A stretch of 17,560 bases of DNA from BMS3B sp964501105 (GTDB taxonomy: Archaea; Hydrothermarchaeota; Hydrothermarchaeia; Hydrothermarchaeales; BMS3B): positions 1 through 17,560 of the forward strand of contig CAZCRG010000030.1 of assembly GCA_964501105.1 (NCBI GenBank), written 5' to 3'. The notes beneath the pieces were generated by a model. It was not told where the DNA came from. It did not search any database and worked only from the letters and a program-made list of their open reading frames with translations. Made by a program: the position numbers and the translations under genes. Below, one piece after another: positions 13,140-17,560 of this stretch. Position 1 is the stretch's first letter. Each line of letters starts with the position of its first letter.

Positions 13140-14123
13140 ATGGCTAGAATTTACTATGACAAGGATGTAGAACTGGAGGTGCTCAAAGACCAGACAATAG
13201 CTGTAATAGGCTATGGCATTCAGGGCTCTGCTCAGGCTAAAAATATGAGGGACTCAGGCTTGAAAGTAATTCTGGGCCTGAGAGAGAACGGCGCCTCCTG
13301 GAAAAAGGCAAAAGAAGATGGTTTTGAAGTATATCCCATAGATGAGGCAGCAAAACTTGGAGATATAGTGCACATCTTAATCCCTGACGAAAAGCAGCCA
13401 GAGGTTTACAGGAAGTATATCCACGAAAATCTCAGTGAAGGTAATGCTCTGAGCTTCTCCCACGGCTTCAATATTAGATTCAACCAGATTGTTCCTCCTG
13501 CCAACGTGGATGTTATAATGATGGCACCTAAGGGGCCAGGGGCTCTCGTGAGGCAGGAATTTGAAAGAGGCTCTGGTGTTCCCGCTTTAATTGCTGTGGA
13601 GCAGGATTTTACAGGCAGGGCAAAAGCAAAGGCACTTGCCATGGCTAAAGCCTGCGGTGCCACAAGAGTAGGCGTCCTTGAGACAACTTTTGCAGAAGAG
13701 ACAGAAACTGACCTCTTTGGCGAGCAGGTTGACCTCTGCGGAGGAAGCGCAGAGCTTGTTAAGGCTGCCTTTGAAACCCTTGTTGAAGCTGGCTACCAGC
13801 CTGAAGTGGCTTACTTTGAGTGTCTCCATGAACTCAAGCTCATTGTTGACCTCTACTACAGAGAGGGTATAGAAGGAATGTGGAAGAGAGTTTCCAACAC
13901 TGCAGAATATGGTGGGAGAACAAGAGGGCCCAGAATTATTGGCAAGGATGTAAAGAAAAATATGAAGGAAGTGCTAAAGGAAATTCAGAGCGGCGCCTTC
14001 GCAAGAGAGTGGATGCTTGAGAATCAGGCTGGTGCTCCAGTGCTGAACAGCATGAGAAAGAAGGATGCAGAACATCCCATTGAAGAAGTCGGTAAAAGGC
14101 TAAGAAAGATGATGAAGATATAG
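13140..14123 (+). CDS. ilvC: Ketol-acid reductoisomerase (class I)
   Basis: The 327-residue enzyme is of normal class I length. It converts acetolactate or acetohydroxybutyrate to the dihydroxy acids of valine, leucine and isoleucine synthesis, using Mg and NAD(P)H. The Rossmann motif GYGIQGSAQA is at 24-33; the cofactor loop GLRENGASW (46-54) with Arg48 and Ser53 favours NADPH. SHGF (107-110) carries the catalytic-site His. Metal and substrate ligands are all present: D191 and E195 (TDLFGEQVDLCGG), E227, E231 and S252. It stands alone, not next to ilvB/ilvN or leuA genes. A hairpin follows the stop at once. Confidence 0.97.
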   Translation: MARIYYDKDVELEVLKDQTIAVIGYGIQGSAQAKNMRDSGLKVILGLRENGASWKKAKEDGFEVYPIDEAAKLGDIVHILIPDEKQPEVYRKYIHENLSEGNALSFSHGFNIRFNQIVPPANVDVIMMAPKGPGALVRQEFERGSGVPALIAVEQDFTGRAKAKALAMAKACGATRVGVLETTFAEETETDLFGEQVDLCGGSAELVKAAFETLVEAGYQPEVAYFECLHELKLIVDLYYREGIEGMWKRVSNTAEYGGRTRGPRIIGKDVKKNMKEVLKEIQSGAFAREWMLENQAGAPVLNSMRKKDAEHPIEEVGKRLRKMMKI

Positions 14124-14147
14124 AGAAGGGGGTTTCACCCCCTTTCT
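14124..14147 (+). terminator. Strong hairpin after ilvC
   Basis: AGAAGGGGG, a TTTCA loop and CCCCCTTTCT pair with five G-C pairs and A-T extension, starting one base after the ilvC stop. The following bases are not a clean T-run, so it may stabilise the 3' end of the mRNA rather than terminate alone. Confidence 0.6.
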
Positions 14148-14386
14148 AAACCCCCATGGCTGACGCCATAGATTCAAAAATATAAAGAAGGGGATTGGTA
14201 CTAAATATAAGGACCCTCTCTCTACACCCCGGTTGCTTACGCAACAGAGACTGAATATAAGGGGGCTACAGCCCTTTATAAACATTTCACTCTTAATATG
14301 GTATTATATATAGAGGCTTTCCAGCACCTTCAACCTTTACTTCAGTGAATAGCACTTATCAATCCTATGTACAGGAGGCTAAAGGA
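14148..14386. other. Hairpin-rich noncoding tract and promoter of the trm1 operon
   Basis: No gene is supported. Three more small hairpins follow the ilvC hairpin: ATGGC-TGAC-GCCAT (14156-14169), GTTGC-TTAC-GCAAC (14232-14245) and GGGC-TACA-GCCC (14263-14274). The stretches around 14143-14193 and 14215-14265 resemble each other (C-run, hairpin, AATATAA, then G-run), so the tract may be a degenerate direct repeat. ATTATATATA (14303-14312) is the likely TATA box for the next operon. Confidence 0.5.
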
Positions 14387-14773
14387 ATGGAGTGGGAAGA
14401 ATTTGAGAAGAATATAATGAAGAAGTCTTTTATAAACTACAGAAATGAGCTCGTGATTATAGTGAGGATGCACATCGACGGCATAACACCTATGAATCAG
14501 GAAACTCTTGTAAGCTTCAAGCATGACTTCAGGGAGAGCCTCAAGACCCTCGGCTTTGAAAGGGGTTCTGAGGAGTTGAAAAAATATGTGGATGAGCACA
14601 TAGCAAAAATAAAAGAGGCCTTCAGAAAAAAGCTGGCTGAAATTATTGAAAGTAAGGAAGTCAGGGGCAATGCAATAGAATTTTACATCGACGATAGCGG
14701 TGAGATTAAGCACAGGCATAGAAGCGAGGATAAGCACTTCAAATTTAAAGAAATCAGGCCAAGTAGAGGTTGA
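14387..14773 (+). CDS. Small helical protein of unknown function, co-transcribed with trm1
   Basis: A GTG at 14345 would be in frame but lacks a ribosome-binding site. The ATG at 14387 has a perfect AGGAGG (14373-14378) 8 nt ahead, so the 128-residue form beginning MEWEEFEKNIMKKSF is preferred. The middle is predicted helical and charged (FKHDFRESLKTLGFERGSEE, KKYVDEHIAKIKEAFRKKLA). The end (GNAIEFYIDDSGEIKHRHR) looks like a beta hairpin with a basic tail. There is no membrane segment or known catalytic motif. The stop TGA (14771-14773) lies one base before the trm1 ATG, and the trm1 ribosome-binding site overlaps it, so they are coupled. I do not recognise the family. Confidence 0.75.
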   Translation: MEWEEFEKNIMKKSFINYRNELVIIVRMHIDGITPMNQETLVSFKHDFRESLKTLGFERGSEELKKYVDEHIAKIKEAFRKKLAEIIESKEVRGNAIEFYIDDSGEIKHRHRSEDKHFKFKEIRPSRG

Positions 14774-14774
14774 A

Positions 14775-15911
14775 ATGCTCAAGGTGATTACTGAAGGCTC
14801 AACTCTCCTCAAGGTATATGAGGAAAGCTTTGAGACTGTGAGCAAGAAGGCTTCCAGAGTATTTTTCAATCCAAGAATGGAACTCAACAGGGACATAACA
14901 GTAGCTTTAGCGAGGAGCCTTGAGGAGGTGAAATTTCTGGACCTCCTTGCAGCAACAGGAGCCAAGGGACTGAGAGTAGCTAAAGAAGCTGGAGCCAAAG
15001 TGGCTCTCAACGACATAAATAGTGAGGCTGTAAATTTAATAAAAGAAAATGCAGAGCTCAACAGCCTTGAAGTGGAGGTTTACAGCAGAGAGGCAAATCT
15101 TCTTTTAAACGAGACGAAGGATAAATTCAACTTCATAGACATAGACCCCTTCGGAACGCCAGTACCATTCCTTGACAATGCATTAAGATGTGTCTCAAAT
15201 AAAGGTGTTGTTGCAATTACTGCCACTGACACTGCACCCCTGTGTGGAGTATACCCAAAAGTCACCCTGAGGAAGTACTTAGCCATACCCATAAAGGGTA
15301 ACCTCTGCAAGGAGGCAGGGTTGAGAATACTTCTTGGCTATACTGCAAGAACAGCTGCTAAATATGAGAGAGCAGTTATACCAGTTCTCTGCCATGCCAC
15401 CCAGCACTACTTCAGGTGCTTCTTGAAAGTTGTCAGAGGAGCAAAAAGGGCTGACAGGAGCCTTGAAAATCTCGGTTACCTCTATTTCTGCCATAAGTGT
15501 AAGAGTTTTGAGGTTGAAAAAAGCATCTATCCAGAACTAAAAGAGTGCTGCGGCAGAAAGATGAGTATAGCTGGACCTCTCTGGCTGGGAAAAATAAAGG
15601 ATCAGTCCCTTGTGGATAGGGCTTTAAATAACTCAGAACACCTGAGCTCAAGGGCTCAAAGGGTTCTGAATACTATTGCCCAGGAGGCAGAAATCCCCTT
15701 CTACTACGACATCCACAGCCTGGGTTCAATTCTAAACCTTGGAAATCTTCCCAGAATGGAGGATATTATTGAAAATATAATAGAGAGGGGCTACACAGCC
15801 ACAAGGACCCATATTCAGCCCACTGCCATTAAAACTGACATGCCTCAGAAAGAGCTCTTAAGTATACTCAGCAGCTATAAATCTTCTTCTGCACAGTATT
15901 CACAATCCTGA
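14775..15911 (+). CDS. trm1: tRNA (guanine(26)-N(2))-dimethyltransferase Trm1
   Basis: This protein methylates the exocyclic amine of G26 at the hinge of tRNA, using S-adenosylmethionine. The frame is open from a GTG at 14700, but the ATG at 14775 with GAGGTTGA just upstream gives 378 residues (start MLKVITEGSTLLKVY), the usual archaeal length. Motifs, numbered from that ATG, are: VFFNPRMELNRDI (about 30-42), SAM motif I FLDLLAATGAKGLR (about 54-67) and LNDINSEAV, the catalytic IDIDPFGTPVPFLD near 123-136, and ITATDTAPLCG. A zinc knuckle (FCHKCKSF and CCGRKM) lies in the C-terminal domain, followed by the family mark GPLWLG. The last 37 bases overlap a small gene on the other strand. Confidence 0.96.
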   Translation: MLKVITEGSTLLKVYEESFETVSKKASRVFFNPRMELNRDITVALARSLEEVKFLDLLAATGAKGLRVAKEAGAKVALNDINSEAVNLIKENAELNSLEVEVYSREANLLLNETKDKFNFIDIDPFGTPVPFLDNALRCVSNKGVVAITATDTAPLCGVYPKVTLRKYLAIPIKGNLCKEAGLRILLGYTARTAAKYERAVIPVLCHATQHYFRCFLKVVRGAKRADRSLENLGYLYFCHKCKSFEVEKSIYPELKECCGRKMSIAGPLWLGKIKDQSLVDRALNNSEHLSSRAQRVLNTIAQEAEIPFYYDIHSLGSILNLGNLPRMEDIIENIIERGYTATRTHIQPTAIKTDMPQKELLSILSSYKSSSAQYSQS

Positions 15912-16009
15912 GCACCAGTATCGCCGCAGTAGTAGCAGAAGCTTGTGCCGCAGTTACTACAGGTAACAACCTCCTGAGTTTCACTACCACAGATTTCACA
16001 TTTGGGCAT
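15875..16009 (-). CDS. Small zinc-ribbon protein with four CxxC motifs
   Basis: Reading the minus strand from ATG 16009-16007 gives 44 codons to a TAG at 15877-15875: MPKCEICGSETQEVV, then TCSNCGTSFCYYC and GDTGAQDCEYCAEEDL. Cysteines at 4/7, 17/20, 25/28 and 36/39 form four CxxC knuckles, enough for two zinc sites. Such regular spacing is unlikely by chance. Its 3' end overlaps the convergent trm1 by 37 bp. No Shine-Dalgarno is seen. An AT-rich TATA-like stretch about 25-30 nt upstream (16033-16042) points to a leaderless transcript. Mini zinc ribbons often act in nucleic-acid or protein binding; the specific role is unknown. Confidence 0.78.
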   Translation of the reverse strand: MPKCEICGSETQEVVTCSNCGTSFCYYCGDTGAQDCEYCAEEDL

Positions 16010-16118
16010 GAGTATTACTGAAATTATTACTATAATAAAATTTTCCCGAGAAATATAGTAACAAATAAAAAAATTTTTATATGTTTTGTTATACTTTATT
16101 ATTAAAGAGGTGGTGGAT
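16010..16118. promoter_or_regulatory. Divergent promoters between the zinc protein and the membrane-protein operon
   Basis: On the plus strand AATTTTTATATG (16071-16082) is the likely TATA box, with a start near 16105 and GAGGTGG (16107-16113) as ribosome-binding site. On the minus strand the ATTTTATTAT stretch (16042-16033) would serve the zinc protein. Confidence 0.5.
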
Positions 16119-16511
16119 GTGAAATTCAGGGAAATTTTAACAATACTGGTGGTGATTTTAGTTTTAATTTTTGGAGTATATGCCGCCGAAGAAAAGCCAT
16201 TTTATGATAGACCCCTTATTTTAGGAGCAAGCCTTTTGCATATAATACAGATGATAGGCTGGGGTGTAGCAGCAATATTCGCCTGGCAATTTAGAGGAAT
16301 GGTCGAAGGTGCTACAAGGGCCTGGAATACTATTTTCATAGGTACTATTCTATTTGCCTTAAGGGTTTACTGGAAATTTGTACCTGGATACAACTATTCC
16401 TTTTTGCTCCAGGAGATAAGATACTTCCTTGGAATAATAGCAGCAGGGCTAATAATGCTGGGATTTATTGACTATTATATAACTGCCAGTAGAATTATGG
16501 AGGTGGAATAA
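16119..16511 (+). CDS. Small membrane protein with signal peptide (paralog A)
   Basis: The frame is open from a TTG at 16086, but the GTG at 16119 has GAGGTG 6 nt ahead and begins a clean signal sequence (MKFREILTILVVILVLIFG, then VYAAEE). The preferred product is therefore 131 residues. After the predicted cleavage at YAA, three helices follow: LILGASLLHIIQMIGWGVAA, then AWNTIFIGTILFALRVYW, then a third ending MLGFIDYYI. The short link between the first two, FRGMVEGATRA, is charged. The next gene encodes a protein with the same layout and the shared marks Q-[FL]-R-x(3)-E-G and [YF]-W-K-F, so they are diverged paralogs, perhaps a heteromer. The ribosome-binding site of the next gene lies in this gene's last codons. 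Confidence 0.8.
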   Translation: MKFREILTILVVILVLIFGVYAAEEKPFYDRPLILGASLLHIIQMIGWGVAAIFAWQFRGMVEGATRAWNTIFIGTILFALRVYWKFVPGYNYSFLLQEIRYFLGIIAAGLIMLGFIDYYITASRIMEVE

Positions 16512-16889
16512 ATGCGCTGGAGTGTAATATTACTCGTGACACTAATCTTTCTTGTCAGTGTAGGATTTGCAATAACACCAGAGCAGAAAGATATAATTGG
16601 CAAAATAAGACTTGCTGAAGATTCCATATGGCTATTTGCTTCAGTGTTTCTTGTATTCTTCACTTATCAACTTAGAAAAGTATATGAGGGTGGAGCCCTG
16701 GAAAAGAGTTTCCTGTTATTTACAGTTGCCTTTGGACTAATGGTCTTCTGGAAATTTCTTGGAGTAATACAGAGAGTATATGACATTGAAGCAGAATTTC
16801 TCAAAGAGTTCATAGGTGAAGGTGGCTCAGGATTCATGATTGGCATTGCATATTATGCCATGTGGAAAATGCTCAAAGGAGAAGAATAA
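16512..16889 (+). CDS. Small membrane protein with signal peptide (paralog B)
   Basis: The 125-residue product starts at an ATG directly after the TAA of paralog A, with GGAGGTGG in that gene's end as ribosome-binding site. A signal sequence (MRWSVILLVTLIFLVSVGFA) is followed by a short charged segment ITPEQKDIIGKIRLAEDS, a helix ending LVFFTYQLRKVYEGG, a second helix (FLLFTVAFGLMVFWKFLGV) and a third (GFMIGIAYYAMWKML). R-x-x-x-E-G-G/A and FWKF align with R-G-M-V-E-G-A and YWKF of paralog A at almost the same spacing. No family is recognised. Co-transcription with the next, cytosolic gene suggests a membrane complex with a soluble partner. Confidence 0.8.
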   Translation: MRWSVILLVTLIFLVSVGFAITPEQKDIIGKIRLAEDSIWLFASVFLVFFTYQLRKVYEGGALEKSFLLFTVAFGLMVFWKFLGVIQRVYDIEAEFLKEFIGEGGSGFMIGIAYYAMWKMLKGEE

Positions 16890-16892
16890 TAG

Positions 16893-17560
16893 ATGTTAAG
16901 TGAGAGTAAACTCAGAGAACTGATAGATCTCAGTCACGAAAGCAAATTCTCAGGAATAGTTAAGTTTGGAGAAGAAGAATTTGACAGGATATTAGAAAAT
17001 TTAAAATCAGAGGGCTTCAGTGGAGCCCTCTGTATTAGTTTTAAAAAAGATGGCAAACTAAATTCAGAATGGCTTATCTTTAGTGATGGTGAACTGAGAG
17101 TAATAATACTCGAGAAAGATGTGGCTTCTGCAAATCCAGAAGTTGAGCTTATTGAAGATATAAGAGTGAGAGAAGGTGCTGCAGAAGTTCTTGAGTTTTC
17201 AGATTATGTAAAGAAAATTGTTGATGAAATCCTTGAGAATTACAGTGTTAAACTCAAACCATCAAGCCAGACAATACAGAATACAAAGGAAGAAGATGTT
17301 GTGACTGAGGATAGGGAGGAACTCCTCAAAAAATACAGGATTAGAATAAATGAAGAAGATATTGACTTTATTATTGGCAAATATAGACAAAATGATAAAG
17401 CAGCAGAAATAATACAAACAATGAAGATGTCACTTTCAGGAATTTTAGGTAAAAAAATGGCAGAAAAGATTGTTATAAATCAAATGAAAAAGCTTGGTAT
17501 CGATGAGAATAGGGCCAACATGAAAGATATGGAAAAACTTCTGAATAGTGTATATAAAGC
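16893..17560 (+). CDS. Cytosolic two-domain protein of unknown function (partial, runs off window)
   Basis: From the ATG at 16893, three bases after the previous stop, 222 codons are open up to the window end. The N-terminal part (residues about 18-85: FSGIVKFGEEEFDRILENLK, EGFSGALCISFKKDGKLNSE, WLIFSDGELRVIILEK) has the pattern of a small alpha/beta domain, reminiscent of archaeal DUF2226-type proteins; I am not certain. A charged linker (about 120-142) leads to a helical part (EELLKKYRIRINEEDIDFII, KYRQNDKAAEIIQTMKM, KMAEKIVINQMKKLGIDENR). There is no signal or membrane segment. It probably works with the two membrane proteins just upstream. The stop codon lies outside the window. Confidence 0.75.
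   Translation, partial: MLSESKLRELIDLSHESKFSGIVKFGEEEFDRILENLKSEGFSGALCISFKKDGKLNSEWLIFSDGELRVIILEKDVASANPEVELIEDIRVREGAAEVLEFSDYVKKIVDEILENYSVKLKPSSQTIQNTKEEDVVTEDREELLKKYRIRINEEDIDFIIGKYRQNDKAAEIIQTMKMSLSGILGKKMAEKIVINQMKKLGIDENRANMKDMEKLLNSVYK

Noticed and set aside
14100..14260. C/D box small RNA (TGATGA near the ilvC end and CTGA further on)
   Set aside because: The C-like box is within ilvC codons, spacing is wrong and no C'/D' pair is seen.
14700..14774. Upstream GTG start for trm1
   Set aside because: It would overlap the preceding gene; the ATG at 14775 has a Shine-Dalgarno and gives the family length.
14342..15061. 239-codon open frame on the minus strand
   Set aside because: It is antisense to the small helical gene and trm1, both with good starts and motifs; its translation looks like low-complexity shadow sequence with no ribosome-binding site.

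Overview
The window looks like part of a euryarchaeal genome with moderate to low GC. Genes are preceded by archaeal TATA/BRE boxes and, in most cases, by strong GGAGGTGA-type Shine-Dalgarno sites. It encodes an archaeal S-layer protein, an archaeal-length Trm1 tRNA methyltransferase, class I ketol-acid reductoisomerase and a protein very like methanogenesis marker 12 (DUF1464/ASKHA fold). That marker hints at a methane-metabolising lineage or a relative, but one gene cannot fix the taxon. No rRNA, tRNA or CRISPR array was recognised.

Layout, left to right. (1) 1-1383 is a visibly AT-rich accessory patch: a UPF0175 antitoxin and DUF3368 PIN toxin pair (minus strand, 4-nt overlap, toxin cut by the window edge), then a divergent five-helix membrane protein with a small beta-rich cytosolic tail. 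(2) 1464-1563 is a run of 100 Ns flanked by an exact 55-bp repeat, almost certainly an unmerged assembly overlap. (3) 1583-4807 (minus) is a branched-chain amino acid ABC importer, livK-livH-livM, with no ATPase genes beside it. A hairpin plus U-tract lies between livK and livH. (4) 4912-5877 (plus) is the mmp12-like gene, divergent from livK. (5) 5872-9234 (minus) holds two large secreted beta-propeller proteins with calcium-binding Asp repeats. One has a PKD-like domain, TSP3 repeats and a C-terminal membrane anchor; the other ends in a module resembling the end of the S-layer protein. (6) 9471-13139: a coiled-coil protein with 54-bp repeats interrupted by a second 100-N gap, followed by a copy of the 3' end of the S-layer gene; then the S-layer gene itself, with a near-perfect 990-bp tandem internal duplication and tandem promoters. 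(7) 13140-14123 is ilvC, followed by a hairpin-rich noncoding tract. (8) 14387-15911 is a two-gene operon, a small helical unknown plus trm1. A 44-residue four-CxxC zinc protein on the opposite strand overlaps the trm1 3' end. (9) 16119-17560+ is a three-gene operon: two paralogous small membrane proteins and a cytosolic two-domain protein that runs off the window.

Taken together, regions 5-6 form a cell-envelope block: S-layer, propeller proteins that probably sit in or on the S-layer, and a coiled-coil protein of unknown location. Regions 3 and 7 both concern branched-chain amino acids (import and synthesis) but are separate transcription units. The least explained parts are the coiled-coil gene with its S-layer-derived tail, the right-end three-gene operon, the small zinc protein and the short hairpins at gene ends.
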